A stretch of 44,196 nt of DNA, taken from contig NZ_VRTT01000061.1 in the NCBI RefSeq assembly GCF_008017805.1, positions 1-44,196 of the forward strand, given 5' to 3'. The stretch comes from Paenibacillus sp. N3.4 (GTDB taxonomy: Bacteria; Bacillota; Bacilli; Paenibacillales; NBRC-103111). A program made the position numbers and the translations under genes. Shown piece after piece: positions 17,864 through 24,915 of this stretch. The notes under the pieces were generated by a model. The model did not search any database and was not told the DNA's origin. It saw only the letters and a list, made by a program, of their open reading frames with translations. The first letter of the stretch is position 1. The number at the start of each line of letters is the position of its first letter.

Positions 17864-17915
17864 GATAATTATCATCATATGTCGTTATCATAAACTATGC
17901 ATTACTCATAGTCAA
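17864..17915 (-). promoter_or_regulatory. Retained promoter/operator of the decayed MCP
   Basis: Minus strand: TTGACT (17915-17910), 17 bases, TATGAT (17892-17887). Downstream lie a diverged copy of the palindrome seen at the intact MCP (CATATGTCG.. versus TTATATGTCG..) and a perfect GATAATTATC (17864-17873). The flanking bases match the region upstream of the intact MCP, showing the two loci are duplicates including their control region. Confidence 0.55.
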
Positions 17916-18281
17916 GTTTATTGGAATAATCAGACTATTAAAATTATTCGAACTATATTTATTTTCTTCTCTTAATAGATCTTAATCATATGACTGAAAC
18001 CCATCGCATTCTTTGTTTTTCACATTAGCTAGAGGATATATATCATCCGTTACATTGAAAGTCCTGTAACCCAAGCTGTAAAATTTAGTGTAAGTTGGCG
18101 GTGGGTTTGCAGGATGTTTATATTTCCCGAATTGTTTAATACGATTGTATCATTCTTTTCAAGGAGAGAAAGTTCATCCAATAATCCTCTGACTTCTTCA
18201 ATCATTCTTTTGATGAAAATAATCCGTTTTACTGAAGCTTTTTCGAACACTAAAAAGTTTGCGAATCCTTCGATTACGGTC

Positions 18282-18324
18282 TGTGACATATCTCATAGAA
18301 CGCTAATTACAAAATTAGTACATT
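18282..18324 (+). promoter_or_regulatory. Fnr-type box and promoter for the zinc ribbon-hemerythrin-hpf transcript
   Basis: TGTGA-CATATC-TCATA (18282-18297) matches the Fnr consensus at 9 of 10 arm positions. A -10-like TACATT (18319-18324) ends 34.5 bases from the box centre, the same spacing as at the other boxes. No terminator is visible between here and the end of hpf, so three genes could be read from this promoter. Confidence 0.65.
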
Positions 18325-18369
18325 ATAAGTAGCCGATAAAGAAAATAATTTTAGATAAGGTGATGATAA

Positions 18370-18555
18370 ATGATTACTTGCGAACAATGTGGTAAGACAA
18401 ATGGATATAGGAAGTTAGGAAATAGTTGGGTTTGTGCAGATTGTAAAATAGGAGATGTTAAAACTACGCTGCAAAACAGTGGGGGTAAAGTTACTATTGT
18501 TAAAGAGAAGATAATAGGATATGAAATCGAAGGTGAAAATGCGGAGGGTTATTAG
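18370..18555 (+). CDS. Small zinc-ribbon protein (possible premature stop)
   Basis: A 61-residue protein opening with MITCEQCGKTNG and then SWVCADCK: two CxxC knuckles 16 residues apart, a likely zinc or iron ribbon. The ribosome binding site AAGGTGATGA lies just before the ATG. The frame ends at TAG (18553-18555) but continues open for 33 more codons to TAA at 18652-18654, encoding KAFHANAEMLAANVIYSTAR and IYWQSLY, which looks like a helical tail. The stop may be a nonsense mutation in a ~94-residue protein. First gene of a probable Fnr-driven transcript with a hemerythrin-like gene and hpf. Function unknown. Confidence 0.65.
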   Translation: MITCEQCGKTNGYRKLGNSWVCADCKIGDVKTTLQNSGGKVTIVKEKIIGYEIEGENAEGY

Positions 18556-18690
18556 GAAGAAAGTAATACGAAAGCTTTCCATGCAAACGCAGAAATGTTG
18601 GCGGCTAATGTGATATACAGCACAGCGCGAATCTATTGGCAAAGCTTATACTAAAGGAAGATAGTAAACGAACCTTGGGAGGGATTCTGT

Positions 18691-19233
18691 ATGGCCACAC
18701 ATGCTACAGGCTACACTTCGGGGATTGCTTCTTCAAACCCAGTGGAGCTTGCTTTTGCTACGGATCGTTTAAAGGAAGAGCATAAAGAATTGAGAGAGAA
18801 GCTAAGGCTGCTTGAAACGAGTGCCAAGGAATTGATTCTATTGGATGATTCGGGGAAGGGCATACAGCTGGTCCAAGAACTCAGATTACTGACCGATCAA
18901 TTTATGATTGAGCTGGAAAGACATTCTGAATGGGAAGATCAGGAATTGTTTCCGTTCCTGTTAACTTATTTTGATCGCCAACCGGCTCCCTCGATGATGC
19001 CTTCCTTCTGGGTATTGGAAAAGGACCACCAACTTGGCATTTCGTTTATTCAGTCTTTTCAAGAGGCTATTATTGATGTAACACCTTTAGTTGTGAAGAA
19101 GCGATTAGCCGATGCCGCAGCGCATCTCGTACAGGCATGTCTGATATTAAACGACCATTTCACCATGGAAGAACAACTTATATTCCCATTAACGGAAAAA
19201 GTATTAACAGATTTGGAGTATTTTTTCTCATAG
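18691..19233 (+). CDS. Hemerythrin-like (HHE) diiron protein 1
   Basis: Four-helix-bundle protein of 180 residues with hemerythrin-type iron ligands in the expected places: EEHKEL, then ERHSEWEDQELFP, EKDHQLG, and NDHFTMEEQLIFP. The H..E pattern (HxxxE twice, plus two further His) should bind a non-heme diiron centre. Such proteins bind or sense O2, or protect against NO and oxidative damage; which applies here is not visible. No membrane segment or signal. GGGAGG precedes the ATG. It ends 12 bases before the hpf start, so the two are surely co-transcribed. Confidence 0.85.
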   Translation: MATHATGYTSGIASSNPVELAFATDRLKEEHKELREKLRLLETSAKELILLDDSGKGIQLVQELRLLTDQFMIELERHSEWEDQELFPFLLTYFDRQPAPSMMPSFWVLEKDHQLGISFIQSFQEAIIDVTPLVVKKRLADAAAHLVQACLILNDHFTMEEQLIFPLTEKVLTDLEYFFS

Positions 19234-19245
19234 GAGATGAGCCTG

Positions 19246-19788
19246 ATGAAACTGATTATACATGGAAAAGACGTTAAAGTGACCCCCTCACTACAAGATT
19301 ATGTGGAACGTAAATTAAGGCGATTGGAACCTTGGTTTGAAGAAGATTGTGATATGCATGTTACCCTATCTGTTCAAGGCCATAAACACATTCAGGCTGC
19401 AGAAGTGATGATCACTTGCAAAGGCACCTTGCTTCGCGCGGAAGAAAAAGGGAATGATATGTACGCATCGATTGATGCTGTCGCAGACAAGTTAGAAAGA
19501 CAGTCACGAAAGTTAAAGGATAAGATCAAGATTAGGATGCGCCAACAAAACGGATTAAAGGAGCAGGTGCTTGAAAGCATGGCGCCTTCAAACAGTGAAT
19601 ATGACTCCCCATTTGAAGTTGCTCGCGTTAAGACCGTTCCGAACAAACCGGAAGATATTGAGGAAGCCATTCTTCAAATGAATATGCTGGACCATAACTT
19701 TCATTTGTTCTTTAATAGAGATTCCATGAAAACAGAACTTATTTATCGTCGGAATGACGGTACTTACGGTCTTATTACAACTGTATGA
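19246..19788 (+). CDS. hpf: Ribosome hibernation promoting factor, long form
   Basis: Binds the 30S decoding region and dimerises 70S ribosomes into inactive 100S particles. About 180 residues: an N-terminal S30AE domain (MKLIIHGKDVKVTPSL, EDCDMHVTLSVQGH, ASIDAVADKLERQSRKLKDK), a linker, and the C-terminal dimerisation domain (KPEDIEEAILQMNMLDHNFHLFFN, IYRRNDGTYGLI). This is the long form typical of Gram-positives. An ATG at 19237 abuts TAGGAG; the ATG at 19246 is nine bases from it and matches the family start. Its position behind a hemerythrin gene and an Fnr box is unusual, since hpf usually stands near secA/prfB. It could be a second copy dedicated to oxygen limitation. Confidence 0.93.
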   Translation: MKLIIHGKDVKVTPSLQDYVERKLRRLEPWFEEDCDMHVTLSVQGHKHIQAAEVMITCKGTLLRAEEKGNDMYASIDAVADKLERQSRKLKDKIKIRMRQQNGLKEQVLESMAPSNSEYDSPFEVARVKTVPNKPEDIEEAILQMNMLDHNFHLFFNRDSMKTELIYRRNDGTYGLITTV

Positions 19789-19795
19789 TAGAAGG

Positions 19796-19825
19796 AGGTA
19801 TGGGTTATTCCCGTACCTCTTTTTT
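19796..19825 (+). terminator. Terminator after hpf
   Basis: AGGTATGGG and CCCGTACCT pair (one G-T) around TTATT, followed by a C and six T. It starts within ten bases of the hpf stop. Confidence 0.85.
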
Positions 19826-20105
19826 GAGTGGAAGCTTAGCGTTTAAAGATAGATTCGGTTCAATAAGTGGTCGACTAAACCGACGCACCCATTCTTGCGA
19901 TAGCAGCCAAGTAAGCGTGACGGCAAACAGCAGGACGAGTGTCATTTGCGAAGCAGTGTGCACATGGGTGAGGATTGGAAAATGAGATAATGGTAAAAAA
20001 TCATCTGCAGATTTTTGATTCATTGAACATCCAGAAGGAAGTTTTTGGGGAAATTCCAGGGCTGGCATGCCGCAGTGATTAAAGTCACGAAACGATAAGA
20101 TGGGT

Positions 20106-20148
20106 TGTGATTCTCCTCACAGTGAATTCTGAAATAAAGGTTTATAAT
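20106..20148 (+). promoter_or_regulatory. Perfect Fnr-type box and class II promoter for hemerythrin 2
   Basis: TGTGA-TTCTCC-TCACA (20106-20121) is a perfect palindromic Fnr box. A perfect TATAAT lies at 20143-20148, 34.5 bases from the box centre. This is the cleanest example of the set. Confidence 0.82.
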
Positions 20149-20179
20149 GTGATTACAGCAATAAAAGGAGGAATGATGT

Positions 20180-20662
20180 ATGGTAAGACTTCAACAGGTT
20201 CTGGAGCGGTTAAAGGACGAACATGGCGCGTTGAAAAAGGAGCTTGACCATGTTCAAGACATGACAAGACATATGGTGGGAATGCTTGGCTCAGAAGAGG
20301 CGAAGCGTTTACTTCAAGAAATTCGAAAACAAATGGAACTTTTTATGCAACAGCTCGAGGCACATGAACACTGGGAGGAAGAGGAGGTGCTGCCCCTCCT
20401 TGCTGAGTATGCGAACCAGGGGATGGAGCCCACTTTTTTGACCTCAACTTGGGTTCTGGAAGAGGATCATAAACAAGCAGAACGATTTGTTCGCTCATTT
20501 CTTGACCATGCTGAGCAATGCAAAGGGGCTGATAGCGTCAAACTGAAAAAGGCGATTTCGCTGCTTAGTGTGGCCTGTTCCGTACTATCCGAGCATTTAT
20601 CATCCGAAGAGGAGATGTTTTTCCCGGTTGCAAATCAAATGCTGAGCGATATAAGGGAATAG
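20180..20662 (+). CDS. Hemerythrin-like (HHE) diiron protein 2
   Basis: A 160-residue four-helix protein with ligands in KDEHGAL, EAHEHWEEEEVLP, EEDHKQA and SEHLSSEEEMFFP, the same HHE pattern as the gene at 18.7 kb, and with similar helix spacing (STWVLEEDH versus PSFWVLEKDH). The two are paralogues. The start is fixed by AAAGGAGG eight bases before the ATG. It has its own perfect Fnr promoter. A second, degraded box lies at the very end of the gene, driving the usp remnant. Confidence 0.87.
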   Translation: MVRLQQVLERLKDEHGALKKELDHVQDMTRHMVGMLGSEEAKRLLQEIRKQMELFMQQLEAHEHWEEEEVLPLLAEYANQGMEPTFLTSTWVLEEDHKQAERFVRSFLDHAEQCKGADSVKLKKAISLLSVACSVLSEHLSSEEEMFFPVANQMLSDIRE

Positions 20663-20702
20663 TGATTTTCTCACATCTTCGAATTGAAACAAGCGATATA
20701 AT
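20661..20702 (+). promoter_or_regulatory. Fnr-type box with a five-base spacer, upstream of the usp remnant
   Basis: AGTGA-TTTTC-TCACA (20661-20675) has a nearly intact pair of arms but only five bases between them instead of six. TATAAT follows at 20697-20702 at the expected distance. One base has probably been lost, which should weaken binding. It overlaps the stop codon of the hemerythrin gene. Confidence 0.5.
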
Positions 20703-20969
20703 GAAGGTGTCATTGAAACCAATTATTTGGATTACTCTGAGCAGGTCATTGGAAAAATCAATGAAAAAATTGCGGACTTCTCCAACATTCATATTGAAGT
20801 GAGAAGCGGTTCGATTACCAAAGAAATTCTGGATTATGCAGATGAAATTAATGCAGATCTTATTATTGTTGGCAGCAGAGGTCTTAGTAGCATTAGTGAA
20901 TTTGTTCTGGGCAGTGTCAGCCATAATATTGTTCAGCACGCCAAACTCCCTGTACTTGTCATAAAATAA
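20703..20969 (+). pseudogene. Universal stress protein, N-terminally deleted
   Basis: The frame (TTG at 20727 or readable from about 20703) encodes only the second half of a UspA domain: DYSEQVIGKINEKIADF, ITKEILDYADEINADLIIVG, then SRGLSSISEFVLGSVSHNIV and LPVLVIK. The G-2x-G-9x-G(S) nucleotide-binding loop is intact. The first strand and its ATP-contact Asp (about 60 residues) are missing, and there is no proper start codon with a ribosome binding site. The promoter runs straight into the middle of the gene, so the 5' part was deleted. Full-length Usp is about 140 residues. Confidence 0.75.
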
Positions 20970-20981
20970 AGGGAATCAAGC

Positions 20982-21024
20982 AAAAAAAGGACACCACTCT
21001 TCTCAAGAAATGTGGAGTCCTTTT
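20982..21024. terminator. Bidirectional terminator between usp remnant and fnr
   Basis: AAAAGGAC-A-CCAC pairs with GTGG-A-GTCCTTTT, with A and T runs on either side, so it can serve the convergent genes on both strands. Confidence 0.8.
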
Positions 21025-21052
21025 CATGTATATTGAAAAAATCCCACATGAG

Positions 21053-21805
21053 CTACATGCGGCATATTTCCAACGGGCAGTTTTCGCAGTGGCAGATATC
21101 GCGGAGGTATGCTGCATTCTTAATCATAATTTGCCCGTTATGAAACTCAACAGCATCTTCTTTTTTCATGTCGCTTAGCATCCGATTGACGCTTTCACGT
21201 GTAGCTCCAATCATATCGGCCATTTCAGAATTGCTGATCTTGTAATTAATTAGGGTATGTTTACCATTAGGGATGCCATACGAATTGCTTAGTCGAATTA
21301 ATAAAGAACAAAGCGCACCTGGCTTGCCGTACATCATTAAATCGCGGAATTTCGATTCTGTCATGCGGTGCATGAGCCCCATCCATTTCATAAATTCAAT
21401 AGCTAGGTCTCCGTGCTGCCATAGAAGTACCTCGAGGTCTTTTCGCTGAATCACACCAATTTTACAATCTTCTGTCACCTCGGCACTAAAGCTCTGCAAA
21501 GAGTTCTGAAAGGGATCCATCTGGCCGAACAAATCACCCGCCTGATGCAGATAAAGAATGAAGCTTTTACCCGTATCGGACAGCTTGGTAATGCGAACCC
21601 CACCCTGTATGACGTAATATAATTTGTCGGCAGTGTCGCCTTCCCAGAATAAGTAGTCGCCTTTAGCTGCATGCTTCACATACATGATGCTTTGAAGTCT
21701 TTCAAAACTTTCTTCAGAGAAGAAATTCATAATTCCTTTATGAGCTTTCGTTTCCGTGTGATCGCAAGTGTTGCATTCTTTTTTCGCTATATGATTCATG
21801 GCCAT
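21053..21805 (-). CDS. fnr: Fnr-type oxygen-sensing regulator (Crp/Fnr family)
   Basis: Global activator of anaerobic genes. The 250-residue protein has an N-terminal ECNTC pair, a cyclic-nucleotide-type beta-roll (KGDYLFWEGDTADKLYYVIQGG, AGDLFG), a long dimer helix, and a helix-turn-helix (ISNSEMADMIGATRESVNRML) whose E-SVNR recognition helix fits TGTGA sites. The C-terminus CHCENCPLEICRM contains the Cx2Cx4C that, with an Asp, holds the [4Fe-4S] cluster in B. subtilis Fnr; a suitable Asp (FRDLM) lies about 85 residues before it, close to the B. subtilis spacing. A TTG at 21814 is in frame, but GAGGAG lies nine bases before the ATG at 21805. Transcribed divergently from nreA with a perfect Fnr box between, so autoregulation is likely. 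Confidence 0.92.
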   Translation of the reverse strand: MAMNHIAKKECNTCDHTETKAHKGIMNFFSEESFERLQSIMYVKHAAKGDYLFWEGDTADKLYYVIQGGVRITKLSDTGKSFILYLHQAGDLFGQMDPFQNSLQSFSAEVTEDCKIGVIQRKDLEVLLWQHGDLAIEFMKWMGLMHRMTESKFRDLMMYGKPGALCSLLIRLSNSYGIPNGKHTLINYKISNSEMADMIGATRESVNRMLSDMKKEDAVEFHNGQIMIKNAAYLRDICHCENCPLEICRM

Positions 21806-21913
21806 CTGGACCAACTCCTCAACGTTTCTTTGTTATCTTCATCATAACGGCTTTTCGTGGTTTTGGTTATCGGGAGTTATACTGATCTTTTAAGGTGAAA
21901 CTCCCTATCTTCG

Positions 21914-21929
21914 TGTGAGAAAAATCACA
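21914..21929. promoter_or_regulatory. Perfect Fnr-type box between fnr and nreA
   Basis: TGTGA-GAAAAA-TCACA. It lies 108 bases from the fnr start and 168 from the nreA start. I found no convincing -10 at the class II distance on the nreA side (GCGATA region), and on the fnr side the best -10 (TATAAC, about 21882-21877) sits about ten bases too far. Which gene it controls, and whether it activates or represses, is unclear. Confidence 0.65.
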
Positions 21930-22097
21930 GAACAATTCCTTATTTCCCTAGCGATACGCTAAGGCAAAACATCGGAATTAGGGCTGAAACTCCTGATGCG
22001 GAAATCAGGGTTTTCCCTGACTTACAAGAAGAGTAGAAACGACTACAATGTGATGTATGGATATTCTGCAACGTTTCGTCGATGGGAGGTGGCCGAT

Positions 22098-22559
22098 ATG
22101 GCGTTTGGCGATGCAAACCTGATAGCAGAATTGGAGCTTTTGCGAAGCTTGACGTCAAGCGATTTCATTGCATTGGCACATCTTCAGGGAAACATGGGGC
22201 GGGGCGGCTGGGACTATGTGTTGGGAAACAGTAATGATCGTTATCAGCAAATGGTTATCAAATCAGGCAATGGATTAGCGGGTCATGCTCTACGTCTGGG
22301 CAGATGGGTAAAGCTCGATGATACGCATCCTAAGAGTAGTCAAGAAAGGCTTCATTGTCCTCTTATGCTCGCTGAACAACTGAAGACTGCTGCTGTGTTT
22401 CCGCTTGTGACGACTTCCAGCCCCGTGATATTGGGCTTGCTTTATATGGGTAAACGAGAACAAACCAGATTTGAACCCAATGAATGGCTTGCAGCCCATG
22501 ATAATCTCTACACATTAGCTTCAATATTAGTGGAAATTAAAAAAGAATCCGTGAAATGA
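22098..22559 (+). CDS. nreA: NreA-like GAF-domain nitrate sensor
   Basis: A single GAF domain of about 153 residues. In Staphylococcus, NreA binds nitrate and restrains the oxygen-sensing kinase NreB. Visible features: LLRSLTSSDFIALAHLQG, RYQQMVIKSGNGLAGHALRLGRWV, a CPLMLAEQLKTAAVFPL strand and PVILGLLYMGKRE, all typical of the NreA/GAF fold. An earlier start at 21996 is open, but GGGAGGT lies seven bases before the ATG at 22098, and that length fits NreA. It is followed by an NreC-like regulator and an NreB-like kinase, which is the basis for the name. A strong terminator overlaps its stop codon, so it is at least partly uncoupled from them. Confidence 0.78.
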   Translation: MAFGDANLIAELELLRSLTSSDFIALAHLQGNMGRGGWDYVLGNSNDRYQQMVIKSGNGLAGHALRLGRWVKLDDTHPKSSQERLHCPLMLAEQLKTAAVFPLVTTSSPVILGLLYMGKREQTRFEPNEWLAAHDNLYTLASILVEIKKESVK

Positions 22560-22590
22560 ATTCCATTACTTACTGGAATTCATTTTTTTT
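22557..22590 (+). terminator. Terminator between nreA and nreC
   Basis: TGAATTCCA (22557-22565) and TGGAATTCA (22574-22582) form a perfect 9-base-pair stem followed by eight T. The left arm includes the nreA stop codon. A TATGAT-like -10 occurs right after it (about 22593-22598), so nreC-nreB may have its own promoter. Confidence 0.88.
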
Positions 22591-22654
22591 GTTATGATTA
22601 GTGCAGACTAAGATAAATCGGGAGCATTATCCGGTTATTAGGAGGATGGGGATA

Positions 22655-23305
22655 TTGAAAGTTCTGGTCGTGGATGATCACGCAGTAGTTAGGTCAGGTT
22701 TAATGATGCTTCTCCATGGCAAGCATGACATAGAAGTAATTGGGGAAGCAGCGGACGGTGAAGAAGGCTTTCAGGCAGCTCTATTGCTGAAACCCGATGT
22801 AGTTTTAATGGATCTTAATATGCCGACTGGCATGGATGGGCTCACTGCGACCACGGAGCTGAGGCGTTTAATGCCGAACTTAGCCATTTTGATATTGACC
22901 ATGCATGACGATGACGAGTACTTATTCCGAGCTATTCACGTTGGCGCTTCAGGATACATATTGAAAAGTGCGCCGCATGAGGAACTGTTAACGGCTATCC
23001 GCTCTGTTGCTGCGGGAAATGCCTATCTGTATCCAACAGCAACGAAGAGGCTCATGAATGAATATATAGAACGATTGAAGCAAGGCGAAAATACGGACAC
23101 ATTTGAAACTCTTTCGGAGCGTGAAAGGGAAGTTCTAGCTCTTATTGCCAAAGGATTCTCAAACAAAGAAATTGCAGAACAATTAATCATCAGCGTTAAA
23201 ACAGTGGAATCACATAAAAGCAACGTGACGGAGAAGCTAGGCCTCAAGACGAGACCGGAACTCGTGAAATACGCTGTGAAGAAAGGACTGTTGAACTTTG
23301 AGTGA
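22655..23305 (+). CDS. nreC: NarL/LuxR-type response regulator, NreC-like
   Basis: Two-component regulator of about 216 residues. The receiver domain carries VVDDHAVVRSGL, the phospho-acceptor Asp in VVLMDLNMPTGMDG, and KSAPHEELL with the conserved Lys. The C-terminal LuxR-type helix-turn-helix reads LSEREREVLALIAKGFSNKEIAEQL then SVKTVESHKSNV. An ATG at 22646 directly abuts GGAGG; the TTG at 22655 is at a proper distance and starts MKVLVVDDH, so it is preferred. Its stop overlaps the start of the kinase by eight bases, implying translational coupling. In staphylococci NreC activates nitrate and nitrite reductase genes; the targets here are unknown. Confidence 0.9.
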   Translation: MKVLVVDDHAVVRSGLMMLLHGKHDIEVIGEAADGEEGFQAALLLKPDVVLMDLNMPTGMDGLTATTELRRLMPNLAILILTMHDDDEYLFRAIHVGASGYILKSAPHEELLTAIRSVAAGNAYLYPTATKRLMNEYIERLKQGENTDTFETLSEREREVLALIAKGFSNKEIAEQLIISVKTVESHKSNVTEKLGLKTRPELVKYAVKKGLLNFE

Positions 23306-24410
23306 GAATTTGAACAGGGAGTACCCTGAAGTAATCGGTGAGAATGTGACTGAACTATTAAGTCTTCTTGATAATCATATCGCGGACTCGTTGTTTCAAC
23401 AGGATTTGAGACAGTCGCTTAAACAATTATCCAATGTTAAATTTGCTCTCGACGAATCCTCCATTGTAGCCGTTACTGACCAAAGAGGGAAGATTCTGTA
23501 TGTGAATGACAAATTTTGTGGAATTTCCAAGTACCCCCGGATTGAACTTATCGGTCAAGACCATCGGATTATCAACTCTGGCTATCACCCGAAGGAATTC
23601 ATGACAGAGTTGTGGAAAACCATTTCCTCAGGGCAGGTATGGCGCGGCGAAATTAAAAACAAAGCTAGAGACGGAAGTTTTTATTGGGTAGATACAACCA
23701 TCGTTCCATTCGTGGATGAACAAGGACAATCCTACCAATATCTGGCCATTCGTAATGAAGTAACGGAATTGAAGCGTGTGGAAGAAGAACTCCAACTGTT
23801 GATGTCGCAGGTCATTCAAATTCAAGAGGAAGAGCGCCGCAAGTTTTCACGCGAGCTCCATGATGGCATTGGTCAAAGCCTTTTCTCGTTGTTGATCCAA
23901 ATGGATAGATTGATCGGGGACGGAGAGACAGAAAATTCGGAGTTGATGCTACTTAGAAATCATGTTTCCGGAATCATCGAAGAAGTGCGAAGTCTGGCTT
24001 GGCAGATACGCCCTTCCGTATTGGATGATTTAGGTGTTGTGCCTGCTGTTCGAACTTATATTGAAAATTATACCAACCATTACGGGATTCGGATCGTGTT
24101 GGATAGCCGCTTGCGTAGAAGATTGGGAGCACTTGTGGAAACCACCATTTACCGTGTGATACAAGAGGCTCTTACCAATATTGCCAAGTACGCGGATGTG
24201 TCAGAAGCCAGTGTTGTCGTTCACGAGATAGATGAGAGTGTTAAGGTTCTGATAGAGGATAAGGGAAAAGGATTTGTCAGAAAGAGCATTTCAAAAGGGG
24301 TAGGCCTTTTTAGTATGGAAGAGAGAGCCAAAAGTATTGGCGGCAAGTTAGATATTCACTCAGAACCGGGACAAGGAACAATAGTCAGATTGATCGTTCC
24401 TTTGAAATGA
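23298..24410 (+). CDS. PAS-containing sensor histidine kinase, NreB-like
   Basis: Cytoplasmic kinase, 370 residues, no membrane helix. An N-terminal segment (1-45) is followed by a PAS domain (about 47-158: VTDQRGKILYVNDKFCGIS, LIGQDHRIINSGYHPKEFM, VDTTIVPF), a coiled linker, a HisKA_3 dimerisation helix with phospho-accepting His188 in RELHDGIGQSLF, and a HATPase domain (QEALTNIAKYAD, IEDKGKGF, GVGLFSMEERA, PGQGTIVRL). Staphylococcal NreB carries four Cys for a [4Fe-4S] cluster in its PAS domain; here only one Cys is present, and the PAS resembles the Aer/redox type that can bind flavin or heme. So the signal may differ from NreB. Starts at TTG overlapping nreC. A terminator follows. Confidence 0.88.
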   Translation: MSENLNREYPEVIGENVTELLSLLDNHIADSLFQQDLRQSLKQLSNVKFALDESSIVAVTDQRGKILYVNDKFCGISKYPRIELIGQDHRIINSGYHPKEFMTELWKTISSGQVWRGEIKNKARDGSFYWVDTTIVPFVDEQGQSYQYLAIRNEVTELKRVEEELQLLMSQVIQIQEEERRKFSRELHDGIGQSLFSLLIQMDRLIGDGETENSELMLLRNHVSGIIEEVRSLAWQIRPSVLDDLGVVPAVRTYIENYTNHYGIRIVLDSRLRRRLGALVETTIYRVIQEALTNIAKYADVSEASVVVHEIDESVKVLIEDKGKGFVRKSISKGVGLFSMEERAKSIGGKLDIHSEPGQGTIVRLIVPLK

Positions 24411-24425
24411 TCATTCGTGTGTTGT

Positions 24426-24469
24426 AAAAGGATGTGCCTCCATATCATGTTGGGGGCATATCCTTTTTG
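24426..24469 (+). terminator. Terminator after the NreB-like kinase
   Basis: AAAAGGAT-GTGCC pairs with GGCAT-ATCCTTTTT with a loop of about 16 bases and a T run. It lies 16 bases after the stop codon. Confidence 0.82.
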
Positions 24470-24472
24470 TAT

Positions 24473-24515
24473 AGTAACTTAATTCACATACCTTTCCTTA
24501 TACATGTTCTATATT
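24473..24515 (+). promoter_or_regulatory. Degraded Fnr-type box upstream of nirC
   Basis: AGTAA-CTTAAT-TCACA (24473-24488): the right arm is perfect, the left arm has two mismatches. TATATT (24510-24515) lies 34.5 bases from the box centre, identical to the other Fnr promoters. The decay matches the decay of the gene it serves. Confidence 0.45.
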
Positions 24516-24545
24516 GAGGTAATTAGTCGTGTAGGAGGAGTCATC

Positions 24546-24915
24546 ATGGGATTTGCAAAACCAGAGCAATATGGGAACGAACGGTTGAAGTTGGTTTAAA
24601 AAAGGCCCATTTAGGGTACAAGAACCAAATTGATGCGCGGCTTTTTGGGCGGGGCTTATATTGCCTTAGGCTTTCTGCTGTATATCAGGGTTTAATTTAT
24701 GATTAATTACAGTGGGGAACCTCATAGGAGCTGTGTTCATCGCTTATGTGTTCAGACATCTGGTTGGTTTAACCGAACATGGCGTATATGTAACAAAGCT
24801 TGTAAAGCTTGTCCAAGCTAAAACTGTAGAGCCGTTTTCAGTGGCGCTCTTATCAGGTATTGGCTGCAACTGGTTAGTAAGGCTTGCAGTACTCTGTTAT
24901 AACTTAAGGCAAAGA
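24546..24915 (+). pseudogene. nirC: Formate/nitrite transporter, decayed
   Basis: FNT-family nitrite/formate channel relic. AGGAGGAG precedes an ATG that opens MGFAKPEQ; shifting frame gives WERTVEVGLKKAHLGYKNQ, shifting again gives GGAYIALGFLLYIRV, then a block of about 60 residues is missing, and from 24712 TVGNLIGAVFIAYVF ... LTEHGVYVTKLVKLVQAK ... LLSGIGCNWLV resumes. It breaks off near 24915, where an inverted IS630 fragment begins. Three frame changes, one internal deletion and a 3' truncation make it clearly dead. It follows the Nre genes and an Fnr-type promoter, as expected for nitrite transport in nitrate respiration. Confidence 0.82.

Noticed and set aside
18050..18289. Minus-strand frame of 79 codons overlapping the Fnr box at 18282
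   Set aside because: The start codon lies inside the box, there is no ribosome binding site, and the composition is not convincing. A decayed gene is possible.
19805..20068. Minus-strand open frame of 87 codons with one hydrophobic helix (TLVLLFAVTLTWLLSQEW)
   Set aside because: It runs into the hpf terminator, has no good ribosome binding site and matches no family I know. It may be the tail of a lost membrane gene, but I cannot support it.
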